Assembly: GCF_016086655.4 (NCBI RefSeq)
Contig: NC_052138.2
Location: 32,561,403-32,625,402, forward strand
DNA length: 64,000 nt
Direction of reading: 5' to 3'
Origin: Lepeophtheirus salmonis
Lineage: Eukaryota > Arthropoda > Copepoda > Siphonostomatoida > Caligidae
Below, piece by piece: positions 34,961 to 46,799 of this stretch. A program made the position numbers and the translations under genes. The notes beneath the pieces were generated by a model that was given only the letters and a program-made list of their open reading frames with translations, ran no database searches and was not told where the DNA came from. The first letter of the stretch is position 1, and every line of letters starts with the position of its first letter.

Positions 34961-35900
34961 ATGTACTAAATCAATTATATTGAGGAGTTAATTTTCATTA
35001 TATAAGATTGTGCATGGCACATTTGTTAAATTATACAACATTAGCCCATATATCTCATTTTCTTTTAGAAGACATGGTGACATAACTACTTTTTTTTAAT
35101 TAGAAGAATAACAAGGTGATATATTTACAAATTTTGAGACTCGTAAATACCTTTTTTATTTAAAATATATCACCCATTTAAATCACATGGTTATTATGTA
35201 TTTATGAATAATATAACTGATGGCATTTGAACTTTATAATGTTCATATATAAATAATTCATTTAATATTATGAACTATGAATATATTCAAGTATCTCACG
35301 GTAGTTCAATAGCTTGCAAAGACATCTTTTACAAGAGAACTTGAACGCTAAAAACAAATGTGTGTATTTTATTACAAATTCATCTTTAAATCATCAAATA
35401 TAGCACTTTGAGGACCTATAAAGGCGTTTGAGCAAAGAAATATCGCAATTTGAAGCTTTTTTCAACGTTTCAACCTATCTATAAAACTACTAAATCCCCT
35501 TTTTAGTTCAAATTCTTTTGAAATTTCAACGATCTTTGTTAATACTCAAATTGTATATCACGGTAACCCAACCTAACGTCCTCATTCCTTTGATAGAACA
35601 TCCTTTTAAATGGAAGGAAGGCAGAGTTTATGTTATTATAAATACTCAAAAGTGAAAATTTACTTTATTGTGTAAAATGGTGTAGAAGTTTCCAACATTG
35701 CATAGAATGTGTAGTGAGCTTGCACATTTCTGCATTTGTTCAAGAGACTATTATTATTTACTACAAAATTTTCCACGAAATAATATTTTATATAAACTAA
35801 GACGTGCCCGAATTATATATTTTATTTCGAATTAATGTTTTAAATAACTCCAGAAGTTAGTCAAACTTGTCAATATACAACATAATCATTACAAATATGT
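34961..35900. other. AT-rich DNA; a repeat patch near 35580-35645 shared with 63250-63320
   Basis: Both patches read GA(T/A)..AACATCC(T/C)TTTA.ATGAAGGAAG-like sequence, then GTT.ATGTTATTAT.AATAC. Nothing else was recognised. Confidence 0.4.
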
Positions 35901-35904
35901 TTTT

Positions 35905-36070
35905 GCTTCAACCATAATGAAGATAAATACTAAGACTAACTCGCTAATCCTCTTCCTAATTCCCTTTTTAATTAGTATTTAATACACGCTCTCCCTTTTT
36001 CCGTTAGTACAATAATTCCTTTTTGGATTTTTAATTTTTTTGGTGCATTTTCGAATCGACAACCCATACA
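35905..36070 (+). repeat. Dispersed repeat, inverted partner at 55735-55930
   Basis: ATACTAAGACTAACTCGCTA, CTAATTCCCTTTTTAATTAG, CTCTCCCTTTTTCCGTTAGT, TTTTGGATTTTTAATTTTTT and GAATCGACAACCC all recur in the same order on the minus strand at 55.7-55.9 kb. Confidence 0.65.
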
Positions 36071-36353
36071 TTAAAACACATTGAGAAACTTATTGTAATT
36101 ATAACAGGAGGATTCAATAAAAGGGCCTTGGGATTTTTGAAAATTTACAAATTATGATATGTGAGCAAAAAAATGACATTTGTTTTCGTTATAGTTATTG
36201 GGCCCTTCGCTTCCAAAAACGGTGAGTGGAGCCACATAATACTATTTAATATGTGATTTTTGCACAAAAGTATAAAATTACATCCGATATACAAGTTGTA
36301 TAATATTGACCATCAATCACACTTTCCATTTTTTTATTACCCTCACCATACCG

Positions 36354-37000
36354 GGTGCGGCGAAAAAATCTTTACACTTTCAATCTAGAACTTTATCTAG
36401 ATGTATATAACCTATATAATGTCTTGGCTACCCTAGTCATCGATGTAGCCCCCCTCGGCAGCAATGATGGCTTCCAGGTGGTCACGGAAGGTCTTGCGCT
36501 CATAACGGATGTAGTCCTCAGACATGGCATCCCAGTGCTGGTTGACGGTGTCCTTGAGGTTGTTGATATTTGGGTGACGGAGAGTGCAGGCCTTGGACTC
36601 AACATTCACCCAAAAAGTGAAGTTCAATGGGTTGGCATCTGGTGAGTAGGGGGCCACATTTGATTTGGGCAGAGAGGAAAGTTGTGCATAACCACTTCTG
36701 GGCTCTTTTGGACGTCAGTGCATGGGCACCATCCTACTGGAACACCCCGTTGATGTCCGGGGAGTCGGTCTAGACACATGGTAACAACTTCTCCTCGATT
36801 GGTTTTTTACCAGCCTTCAAAAATACAGGAATCGAAATTAGTTGGTCACGTTTACATGGCATTTTCTCAGCTTAGACACTTAGGAAGATTTAGTTTTTTT
36901 TATTATTATTATTTGACTGGAACAATTTTACCGCATTCACAAAAACCTTGATTTATGTAGCAAACACAAAGTGTAATGATTTTTTCGGTGCACCCGGTAA
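36354..37000 (-). mobile_element. Short mariner-like element, family B, internally deleted
   Basis: TA-bounded, with TIRs TACCGGGTGCGGCGAAAAAA at 36354 and the inverse of TACCGGGTGCACCGAAAAAA at 37000. Read on the minus strand, an N-terminal start (MPCKRDQLISIPVFLKAGKK) runs after a deletion into GVFQ*DGAHALTSKRAQKWL. A shifted C-terminal third follows: NPLNFTFWVNVESKACTLRH, QHWDAMSEDYIRYERKTF and AEGGYIDD. It is the sister of the plus-strand copy at 26185-26794. Confidence 0.82.
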
Positions 37001-37119
37001 GGAGGCTGAACAATTTTTATTGTAAATCAACTGTAACTTGTACACAACCATATATGGGAGATTCAAATAATATGAATCTCCGATATATTTAAACAAAAAG
37101 AACCCCAAAATGAACGCAG

Positions 37120-37300
37120 TAATCCTCACAACTGAAATAATGTTTTTGGGAGGAGAGTTGTTATGACGTTTCATTATATTACATTTATTATTCTGCAACA
37201 AATCCTCAATTCTACTCCGAGTCCAACAAGGAACTTATACTTATAAATCCGCAACAAATCCTCAGAATTACTCTTTGACTCTTACAGACTACTGACTACT
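37120..37300 (+). repeat. Anonymous coding-like repeat 'R2', copy d (internally deleted)
   Basis: TTGGGAGGAGAG, then CAATTCTACTCCGAGTCCAA and CAACAAATCCTCAGAATTAC. It lacks the central part seen in copy c. AAATCCGCAACAAATCCTCA-type words occur twice. Confidence 0.45.
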
Positions 37301-38033
37301 TTAAACTTATTGTTCTCTCTTTAAGAACAGAAAAATAATGATGGCAGCTTTGGCAAATAAAAAATCATCTTCAGGTTACAATTAAAAAAAGAGGAGGATC
37401 TTAAAATTTAATTTTTTTAAGCCTTGCATATTAAGGGAAGCGCATCTGGCTTGATTTAGAAGTACTTAAATCTAACAAGTGTCAATATTGAATATATTAT
37501 GTTCTAATAATAAAATTAAAATCAATATTTTGATACTTTTTTGTGGCAAAATATTAGTGATGTCCTACGAGCTGAATTTTGCTGCATAAGTATTTTCAAG
37601 CTTTACAAAAATCCCCTCCTCAAGGAACTACAAGCTATACTCCTTACTCACGCCACCTCTTTTTTACAAACTCGTTAGTAGAAAAAATCATATCTTTTAA
37701 AGATTATTTGAAGTCATTCAAAAATTAAATTATTGTTGCGACGATTAATTTAACAATTGATTTAATAATTTATCTACCAAAGATCAATTTAAAAATTACA
37801 TTTGACCTTTACTTTTTTTTTGTGTGTAATTTTACATTTTTATAAAAAAATTGTCGAACGGCCTTCTTTTATATATTTTATGTATATTTAATCAAAGTAT
37901 TTTGTTGTTCAGAAAGACATTTTTTTTAGAGAAGGTTAATTCTTTATGACTTTTGTAAATAAATTGTGGGCATATTTAATCCTAAATGTAAGCATTATTC
38001 ATTATATGGGAAGTTGTTCTAATAAATCTAGTA

Positions 38034-38310
38034 TACGAGGGTGGTCTAAAAAGTTTCCGACGTAACAAAGATACAAGACATTTTTTCTGCATTTTTATTT
38101 TATTTTTCAACATGGGTCTCCTTGTAATTCTACAAACCTCTCATAACTTTTCTGTAACCCGTCCAAATAGTATTCTGCGAATTCTCTACAAATTAAATAT
38201 TAACGTGACAATTTTTGTTTTGCCCTCAATTTCACCGACATGGATTGACTTAGACAAGTCAAATTTTAACCCAACAACCCTTTATAAGTCTACTATTGTT
38301 TGAATCTATT
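38034..38310 (+). repeat. Mariner-type end fragment (CGAGGGTGGTCTAAAAAGTT)
   Basis: TA|CGAGGGTGGTCTAAAAAGTT followed by TCC resembles the terminal repeat of classical mariner elements. The following 250 bases carry no recognisable transposase and no second TIR was located. Confidence 0.4.
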
Positions 38311-38419
38311 TAAAGGTTGCACTTTCAAAAACAAATATTTAATGACTGCTGGATACTCGATTTTGTTCATTTTAACAAAAAACATTCACAGCAAATCACT
38401 CAAACGACTATTATATGTA

Positions 38420-39230
38420 TAACAACTCCGCGTCAAAATTGGCCTTCACGTTGAGGTGGAAATGTCAAATTACCCCCGGATCGGATTGAGTTTCTTCTCC
38501 TGATCATGGCGTTACCTTGTTAACCACGAACAGGATCAACTATTTTATCCACTCTCAATCTCGATTGTCAAAAGTAATTTGTCTATATTTTTTTAATAGC
38601 AACTGTTCATTAATATTATAATTACATACATTGAATTGATCATTTTATCTAAATAAGAATCAATAAAATAGTATGAAATGACACAAATTCTAAACAAAGG
38701 CCCTTGATTGATATAAATTATCCAAATTTAATGCAATACCTTTTTGAGTTCATAATACGTAGAGTCAGCTATTTTAAATCATACAAAAGTGAAAATTATG
38801 AAAATACATTACAACAGCTTAAAGGAATATTCTCCATAACTTAGTATATTTCGAAAAGCGAGTCGTCAAAAAGATAGAGTGAGGATGTAAAAAAAAAAAA
38901 AAAAAAAAAAATGGCGTCCTCTTAGTTGACCAAACATTCAAAATGTATTAGTATCAAATAGGTATGTTAACAACATAGAGGGCGCTTCAATTATTTTTAT
39001 GTTCTTCACTGTATTTTATATTTGATTATATTTGTGTTTATGGAACTCTTCAGATTTCATTTATAGAATTATAGGATCGGACAAAGTTACTAATGAATAG
39101 CTTTGCTTTAAATTTAATTCCCGTGCAGTCCTCAGAAATAAATAAGAATTAACATAACACTACATACAAAATACACAAATCAGGGATGTTTGCAGGATAA
39201 TATATGTATTATTATTTTTATTTAATTTTT
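38420..39230. other. Anonymous DNA with a poly-A tract and a MITE end
   Basis: A run of about 24 A lies at about 38887-38911. AATTAACATAACAC|TA near 39146-39162 is another GTGTTG-family right end. 38555-38575 repeats CTCTCAATCTCGA from 11431. No gene was found. Confidence 0.4.
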
Positions 39231-39234
39231 AGGG

Positions 39235-39885
39235 AGAGGGGAGTTTCAGTTATTGGAATTTTTTGGAAAAAAAATAGAAAAACTAAAGTTATTTGAAATT
39301 TTTTCAAAAATCCATAGCTATTTACTAAAAAATTTCAAAGTCAAATTTTTTCGGAAAACAAGATTCAGAAATAATTTTTTTGGAAAAAAATTTCAAAAAT
39401 TAAATTTCTAATAGTAAATTTTTCGGAAAAAAAAATCAAAATCATTGATATTAACAAAAAATTAAATTTTTTGTAAAAAACGGTTCAAAAATCCACAGTT
39501 ATTTATAAAAAATTTCAAAAATGAAATTTCAAATATTAAATTTTTTGGAAACAAAATCCCAAAATCTATTGTTATTCACGAAAAATTAAAATTTTTTGGA
39601 ATTTTTTTCTTTAATCTATAGCTATTTCCAAAAGATAAAATTTTAATGAAAAAAATTTCAAATATTACATTTTTTGCGAAACAAATTTCAAAATTAAAAA
39701 ATCCATTGCTTTTACAAAAAATTGAATTTTTTTGAAACAAATTTCAAAAATAAAATTTTAAATATTACATTTTTTCGAAAAATTCAAAAATTCACATCTA
39801 TTCACAAAAAATTACATAAAACAATTTTTTTGGGAATTTTTTTAAACAAATATATAGCTTTTCACAAAAAAACTAATTTATGTAT
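39235..39885 (+). repeat. AT-rich two-module satellite, block 1
   Basis: Degenerate tandem units alternate between a module ending in CCATAGCTATTCACAAAAAA and one with TTTCAAATATTAAA. Each is separated by AAATTTTTTGGAAAAAAATT. Unit sizes are about 43-52 bases, and each junction is itself nearly palindromic. The reading frames inside are artefacts. Confidence 0.8.
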
Positions 39886-40384
39886 AAATGTAACTAGAAA
39901 ACACGTCACTTGTGACGATATATGATTTTTATATAAAATCGTAGGTATTGTTACTTTTAAGTTTAATATTAAAATATAACTTATATATGAATTATATTTT
40001 AGTGTACTGGGAGTTGGGACATATTTCTCTTCTCAGATTACTAAGGAAGGATACAATGTACGTCTATGGGTACTATTTATCGACTCGAGCAACATATTTC
40101 CCCCAGCAGTATACACTTAAAATACTTAGTATAACAAAAGAGAAAGAGAGAGAGCTGGGGAGCGACAGAGAGGTTATAAAAAGATGTGTTTTACTTAGTG
40201 ATTATGTAATTCTAACTAAGTTTATTACGTGACGTCAAATCCTCAAATGAAAACAGTTGTACAAAATATTAAAATGTATTATTGAATGTACTTAATATAT
40301 ATTATGTACCAAGTACTACTGGAATATTTGTTAAGTCAAGTATTAGATAAGAGTAAAATAAGTACACAAGATCGTGTTTGGGGG
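39886..40384. other. Unique-looking spacer between satellite blocks
   Basis: A 94-codon plus frame at 39948-40232 includes GHISLLRLLRKDTMYVYGYY and a Glu/Lys-rich stretch. I do not recognise it and cannot claim that it is coding. An AGAGAGAGAG run lies near 40142. Confidence 0.3.
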
Positions 40385-41420
40385 GTTGATATTTTTTTGA
40401 AAAAAAATCCAAAAATTTCAAATATAAATTTTTTTGAATATTTTTTCAAAAATCCACAACTATTTAAAAAAAAAAAAAAATTTCGGAAATAAATTTTATA
40501 AATACATAAATCCGCTGTGGATATCAAAAAATTTCAAAGATTCGCAGCTATTAACAAAAAGTTATTTTTTTGTGAAAAAAATTAAAAAATCCACAATAGT
40601 TAAAAAAAAAAAAAAAATCAAATAGTAAACGTTTTGGAAAAAAATTTCGAAAATCCATATCAATTCTCAAAAAAAATCATTAATTCATATCTTTTCACAA
40701 AGAAATTATATTTGATGGAAAAAAAATTCAAAAATCAAGGGCTATCCTTAAAAAAAATCAAAATTCCACAACTGTTTAAAAAAATATATTTTTTAGGAAA
40801 AAAGTTTCAAATATAAAAAATTATTATAAAAAATTAAATTTCATAAATACATAGATATCTATTCAAAAAAAAAAAATCCTCAATCTACGGTTATTTACAA
40901 AATAATTAAATTTTTTGGAAAACAATTCAAATATCCATTGTTACTTTCCAAAAAATATCAAAAATCTACCGCTATGAACAAAAACTTCTATTTTCGTGAA
41001 AGAAGTTCTAAAATTTACATCTGCTTACAAAAATTTCAAATATTAAATTTTTTGGGAATAAATTTCGGAAATCCATTTTTAATCGCAAACAAACTCATTA
41101 ACTTACAGCTATTCACAAAAAATTATATTTTATTGAAAAAAAATTCAAAAGTCCGCAGCCATTTACAAAAAATTATATTCTTGGTAAAAAAAACTTTAAA
41201 AATACACTTCTTTTTACAACAAATTAAATTTTCTACTAAAAAGTAAAATTATTTAATTGGGGAGGGGGGAGAAAAAAACCTATTAATTACAATTTTTTAG
41301 AAAAAAAATTGAAAAATTGAATTTTTTGAAAAAAAAAATGAAACAAAAATTTTTGTAAAATAATTTCAAAAATCTATAGCTATACACATATAATTAAATG
41401 GATTTTTTTTTTTTTAAACC
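40385..41420 (+). repeat. AT-rich two-module satellite, block 2
   Basis: Same modules as block 1 over about 1 kb, including many CAAAAATCCACA(A/G)CTATT variants and long A runs. It ends near 41420. The four 60-100-codon frames here are translations of the satellite. Confidence 0.8.
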
Positions 41421-41724
41421 ATTAATTAATCTCTAAAATTAAATTACACTGTTTCTCTTGGTTTTTCTTATGGATCTCTTATGTATATCATAATTCACAT
41501 ACATATTCAGTATATGTTGAGATTTGAATAAAATATGAACGCTGGTATGTTAAAATTAATTTTGTTTGTTTTTATTAGTGAGCGCTCTAACGACTAAAGA
41601 AATCATCAATCATCCAACGCATCAGTTTATTTTCTCAAACTCTTATTATTATTCGTTAATTATCTTATTGTTGAATAATTGTTGGTAACTATTCAAAGCT
41701 CAAGTTTGAGCTTATTCTAATTCA

Positions 41725-41800
41725 AACGGTCAACGTTCAGAACACTCACGAAGAGAGCGCAGTAACAAAAATCGAAAGCCGATCCCGAAAAACAGTTTAT
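41725..41800 (+). repeat. Tc1-associated subterminal repeat
   Basis: AACGGTCAACGTTCAGAACA, then CTCACGAAGAGAG.GCAGTAACA. It is shared with 24386-24475 and 56905-56985 (CAACCAATCAACGTTCAGAA). Confidence 0.45.
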
Positions 41801-41908
41801 TTGTATGTGAAAGAGCCATGTTCAAACTTATATAAATATCAACAAATATGCCCTAATGAAGAAAAATACGTTCACGAATAGGATCGTGATATTAACTTGA
41901 ATGTCAAG

Positions 41909-42337
41909 TGTTGTCTGTTGGTATTATACCTCCAGGTGTGCATTATAGCTTTATTCATTTTGTCTTTCTATTTTTGATATACATACATACATACATATGA
42001 GCGTACCTCATTCTCCGCTCGATTGCAAACCCAGAGTATCTATATTTATAAAGCAAAGTTTGTTTGTCTATCTAATGGCCTAATTTTTGATTTTGTGTTT
42101 AGTAACTTAGAACTGCGTGATTACTTGACATGGATCATACTTGGGTTCCCTTGGTCATTCTTTTGGAGATGACTAAGTGAATTAATAAAAAAGATGATCC
42201 ATCTATTATGAAACTTTGATTTTTCTCTTGCAACTGTCATTCATCAAAATACATATGTATGTATATCAGAAATAGAAATACAAAATGTATAATGATGCTA
42301 TAGTATACACCGGTAGATATGATACCAACAGACAACA
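41909..42337 (+). mobile_element. Foldback MITE with about 30-bp inverted ends
   Basis: The left end AGTGTTGTCTGTTGGTATTA, then TACCTCCAGGTGTG, is mirrored on the right by the inverse of AGTGTTGTCTGTTGGTATCA, then TATCTACCGGTG. About 430 bases lie between the outer ends. There is no coding capacity. An ATAC microsatellite sits inside (about 41981-41999). The ends are of the same GTGTTG type as the other MITE-like repeats here. Confidence 0.65.
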
Positions 42338-43843
42338 CTATGGGCTCCTCGATTTGGTTGATATTAATCAATGTTTCATTGCGACTGTCAATAATTTTCA
42401 GCTGTTTCCAAAAGAGTTTTGACCAGCTACCGTGTGATTGGTGCTGCTGTAAATTGAACTGTTGCTAATCTGTGTCTTAAGATAAAAACGAAAAAGTTTT
42501 TTTGTGGAGAAAAAAAAAAGTTATGGGAGTCTATCTTCTTCTACAAAAAAAATATATATTCGTGGTTTTGCCAAGTTATGTTCTTATTGTTAAAACAAGA
42601 ATGTCTGCAGCATTATATGTGGAGGGGGGAGATTTTTTTCCCCATTAAAAAAAATCCAAAAAAGAAATGTTTTGAAAAAAAAAAATTCAGAAAATCTTTG
42701 TCTTGGTCCATAATCTTTCTTTACTTGAAGTTGATCTATTATTACAATACACTGTACTACACGTTACCATTATGAAAAATATATTGCAATTAATAAGTAT
42801 TGGCTAATTATGATAAATAATTATATTGAGCCGACAATGTAGTACATAAATTATCTGCAATATCTTTAAAATAGACCTTATGACAGCTGACAATTTTAAG
42901 CTAATTAGCAAAGGGAAGGATAAAACATATTCTTTTTCTACTGGGTCTACACCCTTTCCCTTGAGACTTATTGGTAGATCAAGTAATTAGTCATTAGCGA
43001 TTTTGTAAAAATATTTTAACTGTTAAATCTGGTTCCAATTACTTAATTAGGACAAACTTTACAAATAATTTTTTTTTGCATAATATCAGATTTGATGCCA
43101 CCAATTGTAGCTCTTTAAAATTGAAAAAATTGTTTTTGCATATTAGAAATTGAAGAAAATAACTTTTTTTATTAATTTTTCGAACCAATTTATCTCAAGA
43201 GCAAAATTGCAATTAGGTTAATTTTATAATATATTATATAATATAATAATATATATATATTTTTTCGACGACAAGCGCACGTGCCCCACTACTCCAACTC
43301 ATGATAGCGACTGACTGTAATTCCAAGAAAACCTTTAGAATCTCACCAGTGCCGTATGTCAGGAAGATTTTTCGGTCCGCTTTACAAGGGTGAACGGTTG
43401 ATTTTCAGTGGTGAACGTGGGATATTTAAACAGGGCAAATGCTACAGCATAGATTAAATCTTGCAAGAATATCGTCCAATGGACTGTCTGACCATTATTT
43501 TCTTCAGGCAAACATTGGGAAAAATAAAATGAAAAGGAAAAACTCTAGACGGAAAGTCAATGCCGACCTATTCATAAAGGAAGGAGTATAATGGAGTATA
43601 AAATGCACGGTGCAAGAATGAGAGAAAATTTTTGAACTATACAATTAAGTCAAACAATTTAAACCTTCTTAAATATTTTTAAAATAATAACGGATGAAGA
43701 TAATGAACGGGATTATAATATACCATGAAACGGTTACATCGACAGAAAATAAATTATGTTCACAAGTCTTGATGTTCTTAACTCGCATGTATACGTGGTG
43801 ATGTGTTTGAAAAAAATGAAGAAAAAAATGCATGTGTTCTTTA
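42338..43843. other. Anonymous DNA, a satellite scrap and a simple repeat
   Basis: 42600-42700 contains satellite-like A runs, and 43225-43265 is TA-rich simple sequence. 43330-43600 is less AT-rich and may be decayed transposon, with no motif that I can name. Confidence 0.35.
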
Positions 43844-44176
43844 TCATGAATAGAAGAATAAGTTTTTCCTCTCTTTCCTTGACACAAAGGTGTCAATCAA
43901 ACTGTCCATGTCTTCATGGAGCACCTTGTCCACCATCACCCTGTCCATGTTCAAGAGGGTGAGGGAGGAGAGCCTCTCCTGGTCCATGGTGGTCCTCATG
44001 TGGTTCTTGAGCCTTCTGAGACAGGAGAATGACCGCTCCGCCTCATAGCTGCTGATGGGCATTGAGGCCAGGATAACGATCACCTTGTATAGCTCTGGCA
44101 TCAGGCGGAACACTCCCGAGCTTATTAACTCTGCAGCAATTTGTGACGAAACCATGTCTTCTGTGTCAATATCTGC
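43844..44176 (-). CDS. hAT transposase, C-terminal exon (dimerisation domain)
   Basis: About 110 open codons ending in a stop at 43844. The exon carries the hAT C-terminal dimerisation signature: ILASMPISSYEAERSFSCLR, then RLKNHMRTTMDQERLSSLTL. This is the ZMYM1/ZNF862-like 'ERSFS' type. It is spliced in phase 0 from 44233-44448: on the minus strand, donor TTCAAG|GTTAAT and acceptor TTTCTCTAG|GCAGAT bound a 56-base intron. The frame is open across both exons, which is unusual beside the broken transposons elsewhere here. It could be a young copy or a domesticated gene. It is incomplete, because no catalytic core or N-terminal zinc finger is recognisable upstream. Confidence 0.75.
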   Translation of the reverse strand, partial: ADIDTEDMVSSQIAAELISSGVFRLMPELYKVIVILASMPISSYEAERSFSCLRRLKNHMRTTMDQERLSSLTLLNMDRVMVDKVLHEDMDSLIDTFVSRKERKNLFFYS

Positions 44177-44232
44177 CTAGAGAAACATAAATTTTAAACA
44201 TATAATGCAAAATGAAACATTATAATATTAAC

Positions 44233-44448
44233 CTTGAATTGCTGGAAGATTGCATGGTCTGACTGGAGCTGCTCGAGTTCAAGTCTGTATTGCTTGGCGA
44301 CACGCTCAATGACACAGGTCTCCACTTCACTGTCATTGACGATTGCAATGAGATCCATTGTGATGTTTGTATCGTCGGTGGCAAATCTGCTCTCAAGCTC
44401 TAATACAATCTTATTGATTGCAACATCGAAATGTGAAGGTAAGGTGTG
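44233..44448 (-). CDS. hAT transposase, internal exon
   Basis: A 72-codon exon between an acceptor (ATGTATTTTTAG|CACACC, ending at 44449) and the donor at 44232. It encodes a helical, acidic stretch (LPSHFDVAINKIVLELESRF to LELEQLQSDHAIFQQFK), which in this hAT group is the linker before the dimerisation domain. It joins in frame to 43844-44176. Upstream, minus-strand bases 44520-44610 give another open, protein-like stretch (ENVDKVMEIVSSDRHGRN) that might be an earlier exon, but I could not find convincing splice sites for it. Confidence 0.6.
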
Positions 44449-44449
44449 C

Positions 44450-45985
44450 TAAAAATACATGGATTATTATTTTTATACATTTTTTTATTTTTTCCCATGC
44501 AATCAAAACATTGCGTCCATGACGGTCGGACGAGACGATTTCCATTACTTTATCCACATTTTCGATAATTGGCTTCCCCGACCATAATGTATATTTAACA
44601 TCAAAATTAGCAGAACCGAATTAACGAATCCTGGCTTGTGTTTTCGCGTTTACTAAAAAAAAACACTCTACAATATGGCGTATTTTCTATCTTGGTTTCC
44701 ATCTTTGACGCGCACTCCAACAATACTGATTCAAACAATCCCACAACTGTCTAATATGTTTTTTATATATATATAATATATCATATTTCCATCACTATCT
44801 AGTGCAAACCTATTACACTTATACAACGCAAGATACACATTACTTACTAAAACCACCCTTTATAAAAATAATTTTTTTTTACTACACTATTTATATGTTC
44901 TTTAATTAAGAACGGTCAAGGATTTCCAGACCGAAAACCAACACTAATACGTGCATACGCTGGTAAAATGAACATTCATGCGAAACAGATTTTACAAATA
45001 TGTCTTAAAAGGTTTGGAGTTGCTTCAAACGTCAATCCGTTGATGTGAGTTCTTTCTTTGTTTTATGACTAATCAGAACACAGATGTACTCTAACAAACT
45101 AAAAATATTTATATGCACTGCATTCGTCAATCCTTCAAGACTAGGAATAAGAACATGTGTGTTTTTAACGACAATTTCATTTGGTGTCCTTTCAACTGTT
45201 AACTGGTTTATCATTTCGAACTTATTCATCCTAACGATATTAGTATATAATATGACTTCATAATACACATAATGTTTGTTTTTTTAAACATTGATCGACT
45301 GTTCGATTGGGACTAAATAAGGGGAAAAGAGGCTCACGCTCTGACCTTTATTTTATCTCTTAACATTTTTTCAAATTGAGTTTTGTATCTTAATTTGTTC
45401 TAAAGTTATTATTAAATCGATTATAATTATTTTTCTCTATGCATATTTTTTCAAAGAATACTCACAAAAGAAATTTTTCTCTTGTGCTGTGGGAATTTGG
45501 TCTTTGATCTTGTCTGTCACTTAGACATTACGCCTTGGATATCAGTCTTATCCAGAGGAGTACTTATAAAACCAACTAATTCCTTTTTTAATTAGATAAA
45601 AACATTCGAAGAAATCTTTGAAGCCTTGAATCCAAAAAATTGCATCAACCTCAGGTTATTGAAACAATGATCTTTATTTTACAAAGTGCTGCTCCAATAT
45701 TTGCTTTATGAGGTATTAAAACGATATTCTGTAACTGTAAGAACATTTATTAGAATATTCGCACAAAATATTAATATTAATCCCATAATTTTTATGAATA
45801 TCTTTGTAAAAAAATAATTATGATAATAAGTCAGTAGTGTATAAAATTATGTCGTCATCAAGTATGTGATCAGTACAAATAAATGGCTCAGGAGTCGACT
45901 AACTTTTTTTAGAGCTACCCCAAAAGAACTTTTAACAAAATTAATTTACCCAAAAGTAGTTGCATGAGTTTTATTTCCTTTAAAA
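44450..45985. other. Mostly anonymous; GTGTTG right end and an R3 repeat patch
   Basis: 44915-44944 is a MITE right end. The minus frame 45268-45032 (MNKFEMINQLTVERTPNEIV) is unassigned. 45900-46060 shares TTACCCCAAAA- and TTTCTAAATTACCC-type words with 50500-50680 and 53340-53400. Confidence 0.35.
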
Positions 45986-46029
45986 CTAGGAAATAAATGT
46001 TTCATTACCCCCAAAATTTTCTAAATTAC

Positions 46030-46760
46030 CCCATTTGGTATCATTTATCCCTGTTCCCCGACCACGGAAATAGCTTCTCATCTCTTGAATAATTGAAAAT
46101 TGGCTTGAATTATACATATGATTGTTGAGGAAGAGCTCTTTCATTGTATCCACCTCCAACATGAATCCAGGCTTAGATTCGGAACCGGAATGAGGCAATC
46201 AAAAAGTCATTGATGGTATGATATGTTCGATTTGTTTTAGAATCAACGTAGCCTCAGACGACAAAAGAATCCAACGGATTAAGATCCAGACTAGTGGGGC
46301 CTATATTTACTTCTAAATGAATTTATAGCAGTGCTTGCTCAGCCACTTCAGCAACCTGTCTGTGACATGTTAAAAAGTGCTGTCCCTTGTACTCAAGTCC
46401 TCCAACGTGCAGGCTCTCAGAGTCACTTTATTGGTCCCCAACTCATCAGCAATGAAGTTGAAGCTTCTGGTTGGGTCATCATAGATCAAGGTCTGAACTT
46501 TTTGGATGAATTTGCTTGACCTGACTTTCCTGGTCGACATTGTTACAATTGATGATTGATCTGGGGTCATCAGTCTCCAGAAGAACCAGACAAAACTTTT
46601 TCATGGTCCGGATTGGGACTCCAGTCACATTTGAGCTCCCCCTCCCCTCTGATTGGAATTATCCCTGTAGTTTTGGACCGTTCCTCCTTGGTAAATTCAA
46701 TCTTCTTTATATCTGGAGCAGTTGTTGCCATGATACTGAAAACTTCACTAAAGTTTGTTG
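46030..46760 (-). pseudogene. Mariner-like transposase pseudogene (family D-like), core deleted
   Basis: Minus strand from about 46760: a start-like segment (APDIKKIEFTKEERSKTTGI), then STRKVRSSKFIQKVQTLIYD and DPTRSFNFIADELGTNKVTL. The last is a second helix-turn-helix typical of this family. After a deletion, 46320-46130 shows the final block (WILIRWILLSSEA; in another frame LNPLDSFVV and VDSKTNRT) and decayed C-terminus. The catalytic core is absent. Confidence 0.6.
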
Positions 46761-46799
46761 ATACAACAAGTTTCTGTCAGCAATACAGACAGCTGCATC

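Noticed and set aside
40434..41246. Four Lys/Phe/Asn-rich reading frames of 60-100 codons
   Set aside because: They are translations of the AT satellite; composition follows the repeat unit and no domain is present.
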